A stretch of DNA of 64,000 nt from the NCBI GenBank assembly GCA_020427395.1, contig JAGQON010000010.1, positions 37,616-101,615 of the forward strand, given 5' to 3'. Below are positions 16,775-25,262 of this stretch, piece by piece. Both the position numbers and the translations under genes were made by a program. The stretch is from Phycisphaerales bacterium (GTDB taxonomy: Bacteria > Planctomycetota > Phycisphaerae > Phycisphaerales > UBA1924). Within the stretch, counting starts at the first letter, position 1; every line of letters begins with the position of its first letter. Under the pieces are notes generated by a model that did no database searches, was not told the DNA's origin, and saw nothing but the letters and a program-made list of their open reading frames with translations.

Positions 16775-17200
16775 TCAGATGGTGAGGCGAACGCTCGCCA
16801 CGATCGCGAGCCTATGGGCCCCGCTGGGGTCAAACCAACGCGGTGGCATCGGCGGGCCGCGGCGTCCAAGGCCGGTCTCCGCAAGGACGACGCCCCACGA
16901 GGGAGACATGACGATCGCGGGCGGCACATCACTCCCACCATCGCCACGGGGAAGCGTCAAAAGTTCCGCGGTCGTGATTTCGACATCGGTACAACCGCAG
17001 TCATGCTCGTGCTCACCCGCGGGAACGGGCAGCGGCCACGAGCTGTCATGTCCGCAGGCCGACTCGCAGTGCTCGGTCTCCGCGGGTGCATGCTCGTGTC
17101 CCCCACCGAGGCACAGCACAGCCATGCCGCCAGCGCCGCCGGCGAGGGCATGGAACGCGATGATCGCGATAAGCAGAATGGCGAGTGGACGATTACTCAC
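16775..17200 (-). CDS. Small Cys/His-rich exported protein heading module 1
   Basis: This 141-residue protein has an N-terminal signal (LAILLIAIIAFHALAGGAGG) and a region rich in Cys and His (CLGGGHEHAPAETEHCESACG; EHEHDCGCTDVE). It shares its layout with the 24328 product: signal, Cys-rich region, a C.C.DVE or GC.STEVE element about the middle, and a C-terminal hydrophobic strand containing the LRSV or VASVRL ending. Both genes precede a TolC gene of an HME-RND set. Binding of soft metal ions in the periplasm is likely; no named family is assigned. Confidence 0.68.
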   Translation of the reverse strand: MSNRPLAILLIAIIAFHALAGGAGGMAVLCLGGGHEHAPAETEHCESACGHDSSWPLPVPAGEHEHDCGCTDVEITTAELLTLPRGDGGSDVPPAIVMSPSWGVVLAETGLGRRGPPMPPRWFDPSGAHRLAIVASVRLTI

Positions 17201-17330
17201 GGTGGTACTATACCTCGGATCCAGTCGAGCGTGGCTTGAGATCAGACGAATTTATCGGGGAGGATCCTCCTTAGAGACCCCGGATCGCCTGATGGACAAC
17301 GCCGACATTGCCCGAACTATTCAAATACAA
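17201..17330. promoter_or_regulatory. Gap between the two pump gene sets, with a 12-bp palindrome
   Basis: This 130-bp gap separates the end of module 2 from the start of module 1 and is the only sizeable break in 16 kb of leftward genes, so it may hold a second promoter. It contains the perfect palindrome GGAGGATCCTCC (17259-17270). I cannot identify convincing -35/-10 boxes. Confidence 0.35.
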
Positions 17331-17933
17331 TTAGTTTCGACCACCCTCGGTTCTCCTTGAGTCCGCCAGGATCTGGACGCCTCCACGCACCACGACCATG
17401 ACGACAATCGAGCCAACCACAAGATCAGGGACGCGGCTACCCGAAACCATCACGAGAAGCCCCGCCACGATGACACCCGTGTTTGCGATCACATCATTCT
17501 TGGAGAAGATCCAGGACGCACGCATGTGCGCGCCGCCGTCGCGGTGCTTCGCGATGAGCCGCAGACAGACGAGGTTTGCAGCAAGAGCAACGGTCCCGGC
17601 TCCGATCATCAGATGACTCGTGGGCTCGCTGCCAAACACCGCCCGCCGAATGACCTCGACCAGAACGCCGAGACCCAATACGATCTGAAGTACGCCGCTC
17701 ACTCGCGCTGCGGTCCGCTGTGTGCCTCCAGACCGGCTCGCAGCGTACAACGCGATGCCGTACACAGTGGCATCGGCCAGCATATCGAGCGAGTCGGCCA
17801 GCAGCGCGGTGGACTCCGCGATCCATCCAACGACGACCTCGGCGACGAACATCACGCCGTTAATCGTCAATAGCGTCATGAGTGTTCGCTGTTCGAGCCC
17901 AACGGCACTCTCTGCGCAGTCGCACCCGCTCAT
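17331..17933 (-). CDS. Short CDF-like cation transporter without C-terminal domain
   Basis: This 200-residue protein has about six membrane segments and ends right after them, so it lacks the cytoplasmic C-terminal domain of ordinary CDF proteins. The N-terminus has MSGCDC. TM2 reads ADSLDMLAD (DxxxD), as in FieF-like proteins, while TM5 retains only the Asp in SKNDVIAN. Such short cation transporters are often next to czc operons. Its start overlaps the pump stop (ATGA), so translation is coupled. Substrate (Zn, Co, Cd) is not readable from sequence. Confidence 0.85.
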   Translation of the reverse strand: MSGCDCAESAVGLEQRTLMTLLTINGVMFVAEVVVGWIAESTALLADSLDMLADATVYGIALYAASRSGGTQRTAARVSGVLQIVLGLGVLVEVIRRAVFGSEPTSHLMIGAGTVALAANLVCLRLIAKHRDGGAHMRASWIFSKNDVIANTGVIVAGLLVMVSGSRVPDLVVGSIVVMVVVRGGVQILADSRRTEGGRN

Positions 17934-20900
17934 TGATCACGTTCCGCGTCAGCATCCTGCGGGCTTCGCTTCATGAATACCGATGCGATAACCGGAAGCA
18001 CGAACAGTGTGAGGATCGTCGAGGTGATCATGCCGCCGATGACCACCGTCGCCAAGGGGCGCTGGATCTCGCTACCGACACCTGTTGCGATCGCCATCGG
18101 TATGAATCCAGCTATATCGGTGATTGCTGTTGCGAGCACCGGTTGGAGGCGGGTCTTCGATGCCGCGATGATCGCATCCTTGCTCTGCTGGCCTGTGTTG
18201 AGTGTGTCGCGGATCGCGGTGATGAGGATCTGCCCGTTGAGCACGGCGATGCCCGTGAGAGCGATAAACCCGACGGCGGCGCTGACGCTGAATGGGATAT
18301 CTCGCCACCACAACGCGAAGATCGCACCGACAGCAGCAAAAGGGATGCAGGTGTAGATAATGACAACATCCCGCAGGTTTTTCAGGCTGAAATACAGCAG
18401 AAAGAACACCATGAGTAGGACCGCGGGCACAACGATGACCAAGCGAGTCCTGGCGCGTTCCAAGTTCTCAAACTGTCCGCCCCACTCAAGCACGTAACCC
18501 TCGGGTAACGTGACTCGTTCATCAATGGCTGCCCTTGCTTCACTGACAAACGACGCGGGGTCTCTGCCACTGACATTCGATTGCACACGGATGAGTCTTC
18601 TGCTCCACTCGCGGTTGATCGTGGCCGATCCTTCCGAGAGATCGACCGAGGCCATCGACGAAAGTGGCACCGCGACGCCCCCTTCGGTCGGAATGCGTAC
18701 TGATGACACCGCTTGTACATCTTCCCTGAATGTCTGCGGAAGTCTGACGACCAGCGGGAAGACACGCTGGCCCTCAAACACCTCGCCGACGCGGATCCCA
18801 CCGATCGCCTCAACGAAGTCTAACACCTCGCTGGCGGCGACGCCGTAGCGGGCAACACGGGACTGATCGACAGCAACTGACAGCGATGGTTGCCCCGTGA
18901 TCTGATCGACCGAGATATCTGAGGCACCCGGGATGTCCAGAAGCACACGCTGAACGTCGTCGGCGATCCGGAGCAACTCGTCGAAGTCGTCGCCGAAGAT
19001 CTTGATCCCGATATCGGATCGGATGCCCGAAACCATCTCGTTCATGCGCATCTCGATCGGCTGCGTGAACACCATGTTGACGCCGGGAAACTGTGAGATG
19101 GTCTTCTCCATCTCGATCACGAGACCCGCCTGCGTGTCCGCTTGCGTCCACTCTGCACGCGGCTTGAGCGTCAAGAAGATGTCTGTTAGCTCGATCCCCA
19201 TCGGATCGGTCGCCACCTCGGCGGTCCCGATGCGGCTCCAGATGTGCTCGATCTCGTCTGGGAACTCATCGAGCAGCACTTCTTCGATCCGCGTGTTGTA
19301 CCGCACGGACTCATCAATTGAGACGCCAGCGAGCCGGATGGTGTTCACAACCATCGAGCCCTCGCTCAGGCGCGGGATGAACTCGCCGCCCATCTGCGTG
19401 CTCCGGTAGCCCGCGACGCCTAGCAGAGCCACGGCCAGCAGCATCACGACCCACCGGAGTCGAATCGCTCCGCCGACGGCCCAGCCGTATGCCCTGGCCA
19501 ATCCACGTAGCAGAATGGCGTCCTTGGGTTTCGCGCGACGCGGAAGGAAGTAGTACGACAGAACGGGTGACAGAAACACCGCGACCAGCAGGGCTCCCAG
19601 GAGCGCGAAGATGAACGTCCACGCCATCGGCCGGAACATCTTCCCCTCGATGCCTTCAAGCGTCAGCACGGGGGCAAAGACGAGCGTGATGATGCCCATC
19701 CCGAACACGATGGGTCGCACCACGCGCGCACTAGATTTCGCGATCGATTCGAGCCTCTCGGAAGGCGAGAGTTTCCGGCCAAGCTCTCGCTGGCGTTCCT
19801 TCAGCGAGCGGAGGTTCGCTTCCGTCATGACCACCGAGCCATCGACAAGGATGCCGAAGTCGATCGCGCCGAGGCTGAGCAAACTCGCGGCGATCGCGAA
19901 CTCGTACATACCCTGCACGGCGAACAGCATCGAGATAGGGATCGCGACTGCAACAAGCAGGCCGGCGCGGATGTTGCCCAAGATGACCAGCAACACAACG
20001 ATCACAAGCACAGCACCGATCACAAGGTTGTGCTCGACTGTCTTGATGACCTGCTCGACGAGCAGAGTCCGATCGTAAACAACATCCACAACAATATCAG
20101 ACGGCAGCGAGGGTGCTAGCGACTCAAGACGCTCGCGTAGTTCCTCGGTCACGACACGGCTGTTCTCGCCCATCAGCATAAAGGCTAGGCCGAGGACGAC
20201 CTCGCCTTCCCCGTACGCTGAAACCGCGCCGCGGCGAATCTCGCTGCCGATTTCAACGTCTGCAACATCTCGAATGTGTACTGGCGTGCCATCGCTGGAT
20301 GCGACGACGATGTTCTCGATCTCATCGATCGTCGAGACACGAGCCAATCCTCGCACCACCCTCGCCTCACCGGAGGTGACAATCTGGCCACCGCCGACAT
20401 TGGCGTTGTTTCGTTGCAGTGCCTCAAGCACATCCTCAAGTGTGAAGCCAAACTTGATCAGGGCCTCCGGCTTGACGACAACATGATATTGCCGCTCCAA
20501 TCCGCCCCACGAGTTGACCTCTGCAACTCCCGGGACTTTCCGAAGCTCGGGCTTGATCACCCAATCGTGAATTGTCCGGAGTTCTTCGATGGAGTGTTCA
20601 CCGGTCTCGGACCGGATGACGTAGTGAAATATCTCACCGAGACCTGTTGCAATAGGACCGAGCTCTGGCCTTCCGACATCGTCTGGAAGCTCAACAGCCG
20701 AGAGCCGTTCGGTGATGTACTGCCTCGCGTCGATGATCCGGATATCATCATCGAACGTCGCTACGACCTGCGAGAAACCGAACTTTGAGACGGAGCGTAC
20801 ATTTTGAAGCCCGGGCAGCCCTCCGATCGAGAGTTCGACAGGAAGAGTGATCTGTTGCTCAATTTCTTCCGGGCTGAGTGCGGGGGCCACCGTGTTGATC

Positions 20901-21043
20901 TGCACCTGGATCGGCGTGGTGTCGGGAAACGCATCGATAGGAAGCTGGACCATCCGGTACACACCAGCAGCGCACGCGATTGCAAACAGCAGAATGACGA
21001 GCACTCTATTCTTGAGCGAAATTTCGATAAGGCGGGTCAGCAT
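17930..21043 (-). CDS. HME-type RND heavy-metal efflux pump, CzcA-like (module 2)
   Basis: This 1037-residue inner-membrane RND permease has TM4 with GAIDFGILVDGSVVMTEAN, the DFG...DG arrangement of CzcA/CnrA-type pumps for Zn2+, Co2+, Cd2+ or Ni2+; the usual EN of this motif reads EAN. Periplasmic-loop elements EMVSGIRSDIGIKIFGDDFDEL are also CzcA-like. It lies between its adaptor (12-nt gap) and the short CDF gene (4-nt overlap). With the module-1 pump the island carries two RND pumps of different TM4 type, which suggests different metals. Confidence 0.94.
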   Translation of the reverse strand: MLTRLIEISLKNRVLVILLFAIACAAGVYRMVQLPIDAFPDTTPIQVQINTVAPALSPEEIEQQITLPVELSIGGLPGLQNVRSVSKFGFSQVVATFDDDIRIIDARQYITERLSAVELPDDVGRPELGPIATGLGEIFHYVIRSETGEHSIEELRTIHDWVIKPELRKVPGVAEVNSWGGLERQYHVVVKPEALIKFGFTLEDVLEALQRNNANVGGGQIVTSGEARVVRGLARVSTIDEIENIVVASSDGTPVHIRDVADVEIGSEIRRGAVSAYGEGEVVLGLAFMLMGENSRVVTEELRERLESLAPSLPSDIVVDVVYDRTLLVEQVIKTVEHNLVIGAVLVIVVLLVILGNIRAGLLVAVAIPISMLFAVQGMYEFAIAASLLSLGAIDFGILVDGSVVMTEANLRSLKERQRELGRKLSPSERLESIAKSSARVVRPIVFGMGIITLVFAPVLTLEGIEGKMFRPMAWTFIFALLGALLVAVFLSPVLSYYFLPRRAKPKDAILLRGLARAYGWAVGGAIRLRWVVMLLAVALLGVAGYRSTQMGGEFIPRLSEGSMVVNTIRLAGVSIDESVRYNTRIEEVLLDEFPDEIEHIWSRIGTAEVATDPMGIELTDIFLTLKPRAEWTQADTQAGLVIEMEKTISQFPGVNMVFTQPIEMRMNEMVSGIRSDIGIKIFGDDFDELLRIADDVQRVLLDIPGASDISVDQITGQPSLSVAVDQSRVARYGVAASEVLDFVEAIGGIRVGEVFEGQRVFPLVVRLPQTFREDVQAVSSVRIPTEGGVAVPLSSMASVDLSEGSATINREWSRRLIRVQSNVSGRDPASFVSEARAAIDERVTLPEGYVLEWGGQFENLERARTRLVIVVPAVLLMVFFLLYFSLKNLRDVVIIYTCIPFAAVGAIFALWWRDIPFSVSAAVGFIALTGIAVLNGQILITAIRDTLNTGQQSKDAIIAASKTRLQPVLATAITDIAGFIPMAIATGVGSEIQRPLATVVIGGMITSTILTLFVLPVIASVFMKRSPQDADAERDQ

Positions 21044-21055
21044 GGCAACTCCGGA

Positions 21056-22831
21056 TTAATCGTCAACACATCCCGCGCCTAGGCGAGACTTGAGGAACTC
21101 GGTCTTCATCGTGAAGCTGCCGCCGGTCACGACGGACTCAGTCTCTGTGAGGCCCGCCAGAATGGCGATCGTGCCGGAAGCCGTGCGCGGCCCGACATCA
21201 ACACGCCGAACCGCGAACAGATCCGGTTCCTGCCGCACAAACACGAACGATGTGCCATCGATCTCGTGTACCGCTTCACCCGGCACAAGCAGCGAGTTCG
21301 AGGTGCCGCCGATCATTGCGGAGACCTCAGTGAACATGCCATGGCGAAGGATGCCACGATCATTCTGAACCGTCGCGCGGGCCCGTACCATCCGGGTTCG
21401 TTCATCGATACGCGGGCTGATCCATGTGATCTGTCCGGGGATCTCCAGCTCGGGCAGAGCCCGGACGCTCGCGACGATCTCCCCGCCGCGCTCGATCTGA
21501 AACGCCTGCTCTTCCGGGACCGCGAGCTCGATCCACATCGTCGACAAATCAGCGATCTCGAAGAGCGAGCCCTCTGAATCCGCTGCCTCGCCAAGAACCG
21601 CGGTCCGCTCGACGACGCTGCCAGCGAAGGGTGCCCTGACGTAAAGGTCCGAGGATGACGACTGCTCCGCCGCAATATCCGCGACTTCCGATTCAGTGAA
21701 GCCGAGATTGATGAGCTGCTGATGCGTGCGACGCACTTCCAGCTCAGCGAGCTTGAGCGCTGCCTGGGCATCCTGGAAGTCCCGGCGTGCAGCAATGTTC
21801 TCGTTGACGAGCTTCTGCTCACGCTCGAACACGGTGGTTCTCGCTTCGACCTCTGCGATCTTGGACAGGTACGCGGACTTCGCTTGTGCCACCGCCACGG
21901 AGTTGATGACCGCGAGAATTTGCCCTTCTTCAACCTGGTCGCCAACATCGACACGGATATCAGTGATCACACCGGGGGCCAACGGTGTGAGCTTTGCCAA
22001 TCTGTTCCCGTTGTAGCGGACCTCGCCCAACAAGCTGATCGACGCTGAAGCATCGCCACGATTCGGTTGCTCAAGCGTCAGCCCGGCAAGCTCTGCCGAT
22101 CTCGCGGAGGGCATGCGGACGAGCAGCGACTCGCCAGCCTCAAGCGTCCCAGCGAGCTGAGGCTGGCAGATTCCGCACTCGATCTCATCGACCCCGTGCT
22201 CATGACAGAAGAGAGAGGGGGCACCATCGCGGGAGGGCGTCGCCGAGGCGTCTCCCAGCAGAGCGGGATTGCACAGGTGGCACTCGTCTTCGTAAAGGAA
22301 GTGCTCCTCGCAATACGCCCGGTCCGCGTCTTCCAACTGTGGCTGGCAGATCCAGCACCGGTCTTCATAACGAGCGTGCTCGCTGCACCACAAGCGGCCC
22401 TCATCACGCTTGGCCGGATCACAGATGAAGCAGGCCTCGTCAGCGCTGTGTCCATGGAGCCCGCCAGACGACTCGTCGGCTGCGTTCTCCGAGGCATCGA
22501 GTGCCGGGTTGCAGAGATGGCATTCGTCCTCATACAGATAGTGCTCGTCGCAATACGGCCGGGACGAATCCTCAAGCTGCGGCTGACAGATCCAACACCG
22601 GTCCTCGTAACGGGCATGCTCGGTACACCACAAGCGACCGGCGTCGCGTTTCGTAGCGTCACACACAAAGCAAGTCTCGCCGTTCTCGTGCGAGTGCGCG
22701 ACTTGAGTCACATCAGATGCGCGTGATCCGTTGGACGCCGATGATGCTTCCTGTTCGCGATCGCACCCGCCAAGCAGGAGCGCCGTTGTGAACAGGCAAA
22801 CGAGTGAAATGACGCCGTGTGATGGTTTCAC
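21056..22831 (-). CDS. RND periplasmic adaptor with duplicated Cys/His modules (module 2)
   Basis: This 591-residue lipoprotein adaptor (LLLGGC, Cys23) is longer than ordinary adaptors because of an unusual N-terminal extension. Residues 54-111 and 134-191 are near-identical 58-residue modules with an 80-residue period, each holding CFxCD, WCxEH, DRCWICQPQL, YCxEH and ECHLCNPAL. A third partial copy (FCHEHGVDEIECGICQPQL) is at 208-226. The rest (about 230-590) is a normal membrane-fusion protein with a hairpin (AYLSKIAEVEARTTVFEREQ) and barrel. The modules look like zinc-ribbon or treble-clef metal sites and could capture metal in the periplasm. Confidence 0.9.
   Translation of the reverse strand: MKPSHGVISLVCLFTTALLLGGCDREQEASSASNGSRASDVTQVAHSHENGETCFVCDATKRDAGRLWCTEHARYEDRCWICQPQLEDSSRPYCDEHYLYEDECHLCNPALDASENAADESSGGLHGHSADEACFICDPAKRDEGRLWCSEHARYEDRCWICQPQLEDADRAYCEEHFLYEDECHLCNPALLGDASATPSRDGAPSLFCHEHGVDEIECGICQPQLAGTLEAGESLLVRMPSARSAELAGLTLEQPNRGDASASISLLGEVRYNGNRLAKLTPLAPGVITDIRVDVGDQVEEGQILAVINSVAVAQAKSAYLSKIAEVEARTTVFEREQKLVNENIAARRDFQDAQAALKLAELEVRRTHQQLINLGFTESEVADIAAEQSSSSDLYVRAPFAGSVVERTAVLGEAADSEGSLFEIADLSTMWIELAVPEEQAFQIERGGEIVASVRALPELEIPGQITWISPRIDERTRMVRARATVQNDRGILRHGMFTEVSAMIGGTSNSLLVPGEAVHEIDGTSFVFVRQEPDLFAVRRVDVGPRTASGTIAILAGLTETESVVTGGSFTMKTEFLKSRLGAGCVDD
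22259..22672 (-). repeat. Tandem 240-bp duplication encoding Cys/His modules
   Basis: The stretches 22499-22672 and 22259-22432 encode the two near-identical 58-residue Cys/His modules, offset by 240 bp. High protein identity with scattered changes suggests duplication followed by selection to keep every Cys and His. Confidence 0.75.
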
Positions 22832-24234
22832 GGTGTGTCTCCTTGATTGGGGTGATCAGAATGTTCGCGGAGCGAATGGGTGTTCAGCGGCTCTGAGATG
22901 AGCCCCTCGACCTGCACCTTCGCGGCGTGGTATTCGGCGAGAGCTTCGAGCCTTTGGGTTTCAGTATCGAAAAGGGTGCGCTGCGCATCGAGGACATCGA
23001 GGTACGGGAGCTTGCCTTCGTCGTAGGCCCGACGCGTCGCGTCGTATGCGTCCTTCGCCGCGGGGAGTAGGGCGGCATCAATCGCCTGGGCCTCGTGATA
23101 CGCGGCGGTCAATCGGGCGTGTGCCCGAACAAGTCGGGTGGCCAAATCGCGTCGGGAAGCCCGCCCCTCGTCGATCGCTTGTGCTGCTCGGAGCCGGGCG
23201 GCCAGTATTCCTCCCTGATTGCGATCGAAGATTGCCAATGGCACGGACACGGCCACGACGAGACCGACATCTTCGCTCTCTTCGGCATACCGAATGCCAG
23301 CACCAGCCGTCACGTCGGAGACGGCTTGAGCCCGTTCGAGAGCGACCACCGATGATCGTCGCTCGGTCTCTGCAATCCAACGCTGAACTTCCGGATGGTG
23401 CTCAACGAGATCCGTCAGGGCATCGAGCAACGGCACAGGCATCAGGTCATCCAGCGATCCGATGGCCGTGTCAAAGCCGGGGTCGGTTGCATCCCACATC
23501 GCACTGAGTTCACGCCTCGCGGCCTCAAGTTCCCGGCTGAGTCGATCTGCGGCGATGCGGGTGGATTCGCTTTCGAGCCGGGCCTTGATCTCGTCGATGG
23601 GTGAAACATCTCCAGCCTGCACCCGCCGATCGATGACGCGCCGGTTCTCCTCTGCGAGTGCTTGCGCGCGAACGGCGAACTCAACACGCTGCTGGAGCTC
23701 CAGCACCCGCACGAAGCGGGACGCGGTGTCGGTGAGCACGGCCAGCCGCTGTGCTTCGTAGTCGAGAGCAGCAACAACCCACTGCCCCTCGGCGACCCGC
23801 ACGCGGCGGTCTCGCTTCCCGCCAAGCTCAAGAAGCTGGCTAAAGGCTATGGTGGTCTCGGCAGAATCAAAGCCACTCAAGCTTCCAGAGCCCGCGAAGT
23901 CTTCGACCTCAATTCCGACGCTTGGATTGGGGGAGAGCCCGGCTTGCAGACGACGCGCTTCCGCAATCCTCGGCTCCCAGGCAAGCGATCGAAGTCGCGG
24001 GTTGCGTACGAGCGCAGCCGCGAGAGCTTGGCGGAGGGTCAACTGCTCACCGATGGTGACTACATCCGATCCTGGTCCGACTCGATCAGGGTCCTCCGGT
24101 GCTTCGTAACGAGGCATGTCGCGCAAGAGAGGCCTTGCGGCGGGGGGCTCGAAGTCGAATGGTGACGGCGCGCAGCCGCCCAAAAGGATGGAGACGCCCA
24201 GGCAGCAAAACAGCTTTGGTTCAGTAAATCTCAT
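22828..24234 (-). CDS. TolC-family outer-membrane channel (module 2)
   Basis: This is a 468-residue outer-membrane factor with signal and lipobox (SILLGGC). I start it at ATG 24234; a GTG three codons earlier is in frame but less likely. Long helices with ALAAALVRNPRLRSLAWEPR and the second-repeat AYDATRRAYDEGKLPYLDVLD motif are typical of CzcC/CusC-type channels. It overlaps the adaptor start (ATGA). It works with the 17930 pump. Confidence 0.88.
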   Translation of the reverse strand: MRFTEPKLFCCLGVSILLGGCAPSPFDFEPPAARPLLRDMPRYEAPEDPDRVGPGSDVVTIGEQLTLRQALAAALVRNPRLRSLAWEPRIAEARRLQAGLSPNPSVGIEVEDFAGSGSLSGFDSAETTIAFSQLLELGGKRDRRVRVAEGQWVVAALDYEAQRLAVLTDTASRFVRVLELQQRVEFAVRAQALAEENRRVIDRRVQAGDVSPIDEIKARLESESTRIAADRLSRELEAARRELSAMWDATDPGFDTAIGSLDDLMPVPLLDALTDLVEHHPEVQRWIAETERRSSVVALERAQAVSDVTAGAGIRYAEESEDVGLVVAVSVPLAIFDRNQGGILAARLRAAQAIDEGRASRRDLATRLVRAHARLTAAYHEAQAIDAALLPAAKDAYDATRRAYDEGKLPYLDVLDAQRTLFDTETQRLEALAEYHAAKVQVEGLISEPLNTHSLREHSDHPNQGDTP

Positions 24235-24327
24235 GTGTTCCACTCGGATAGAGACGTTGCCCGGCGCACACCGAGCCTCTGGGAAAGACGAACGCAGTTC
24301 ATGAACTGCGCAGAATCCCAGGCCGTT

Positions 24328-24768
24328 CTAAACGAGCAAAATCACGCTGCGAAGATGGCAAACACAGAATCCAACGCCCGATAGCACCAATGGTCGGAGG
24401 GCGGAAGTCGTACTTGCCGATCTGTCAGTGAGGAACTCCAACCAAAGCAAGGGCTGATCACCAGGCCCATCAAGAGTCCAATCTTCGTCCGTGTCTTTCT
24501 CAAGGCGATCAACGGCGACGATCAACTCGGATTCCACCTCAGTGGACCGGCAACCGCCGTCGGGGCAGGCAACGCGGTGACTCGATTCGTCGCTGTGCTC
24601 CGAGGGAACCGGGCACGGGTCTTCCCCCGGACCGTCGCAGCAGAATTGGTCGCCGAATTGTGTGGTCGTTGACCCATCAGCACAGATGCAGAGGAACCGC
24701 GGGCCGAGCCCGGCTCCCAAGGCGAACCAAAGGGCAAGCAGGATCGAGATGGACGAGTGGTGTTTCAC
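24328..24768 (-). CDS. Small Cys-rich exported protein heading module 2
   Basis: This 146-residue protein has a signal peptide (ISILLALWFALGAGLG) followed by a Cys/acid-rich segment (FLCICADGSTTTQFGDQFCC; CPVPSEHSDE; ACPDGGCRSTEVE) and a hydrophobic tail with FCVCHLRSVILLV. Layout and position match the 16775 product at the head of the other pump set. It is the first gene under the leftward promoter at 24797-24830. Periplasmic metal binding is the likely job. Confidence 0.68.
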   Translation of the reverse strand: MKHHSSISILLALWFALGAGLGPRFLCICADGSTTTQFGDQFCCDGPGEDPCPVPSEHSDESSHRVACPDGGCRSTEVESELIVAVDRLEKDTDEDWTLDGPGDQPLLWLEFLTDRSASTTSALRPLVLSGVGFCVCHLRSVILLV

Positions 24769-24796
24769 GGGTGTGGGTCAATCAGGCTAGCGACTT

Positions 24797-24830
24797 CTTG
24801 ACTATTACACTACATCGTGTAATAGTCAAG
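24797..24830. promoter_or_regulatory. Bidirectional promoter/operator: 34-bp perfect palindrome
   Basis: CTTGACTATTACAC (24797-24810), spacer TACATC, then GTGTAATAGTCAAG (24817-24830) is a perfect 14-bp inverted repeat. Because it is palindromic, TTGACT (-35-like) and TAATAG (-10-like) occur on both strands with 16-nt spacing, so one element can drive both the rightward ArsR gene and the leftward pump operon. Dimeric ArsR-family repressors bind such AT-rich 12-2-12-like palindromes over the promoter. Metal-dependent release would then turn on both sides. Confidence 0.85.
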
Positions 24831-24869
24831 CGTGGTCCAGCGCTGTTCTAGTAATTGAAGGGGTCCCAC

Positions 24870-25262
24870 ATGGAGTCTTGCCGCCCGAAACTGCCTCTGG
24901 ATGCTCGCCCGCTGATCGGGGCCCTTGAAGCGGAGCGGGTCGGCACCCTTTTCAAGAGCTTGGCCCATCCAACCCGACTCCGTCTGCTCCACGCCCTGAT
25001 TCGGGTTGACGAGCTCAGCGTGGGTGACCTCGCAGACGAAACAGGGATGACGGTGCAGGCCATTTCAAATCAGTTGCAACGCCTCGCCGAGGTCGGTGTA
25101 GTTGGCAGGCGGCGCGATGGGCTTCAGGCCCTGTACCGTGTGATCGACCCTTGCATTCCCGTACTGCTCGAACGGGGCTGGTGCCACATCGATGAGTACG
25201 ACAACGGAACTGCCACGGAAACGCCTCGGGGATCAGCCATGGAAGTCAGTCAAGACATTTGA
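24870..25262 (+). CDS. ArsR/SmtB-family metal-responsive repressor
   Basis: This 130-residue winged-helix repressor starts at ATG 24870 (AAGGGG upstream; TTG 24855 is in frame). The core is typical: LFKSLAHPTRLRLLHALIRV, then DLADETGMTVQAISNQLQRL as recognition helix, then the wing GVVGRRRDGLQALYRV. The alpha-3 CVCDL metal motif is absent (ELSVGDL); candidate ligands are the N-terminal Cys (MESC) and the C-terminal DPCIPVLLERGWCHIDE with two Cys and one His. It lies divergent to the pump operon and shares its palindromic promoter. Confidence 0.9.
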   Translation: MESCRPKLPLDARPLIGALEAERVGTLFKSLAHPTRLRLLHALIRVDELSVGDLADETGMTVQAISNQLQRLAEVGVVGRRRDGLQALYRVIDPCIPVLLERGWCHIDEYDNGTATETPRGSAMEVSQDI

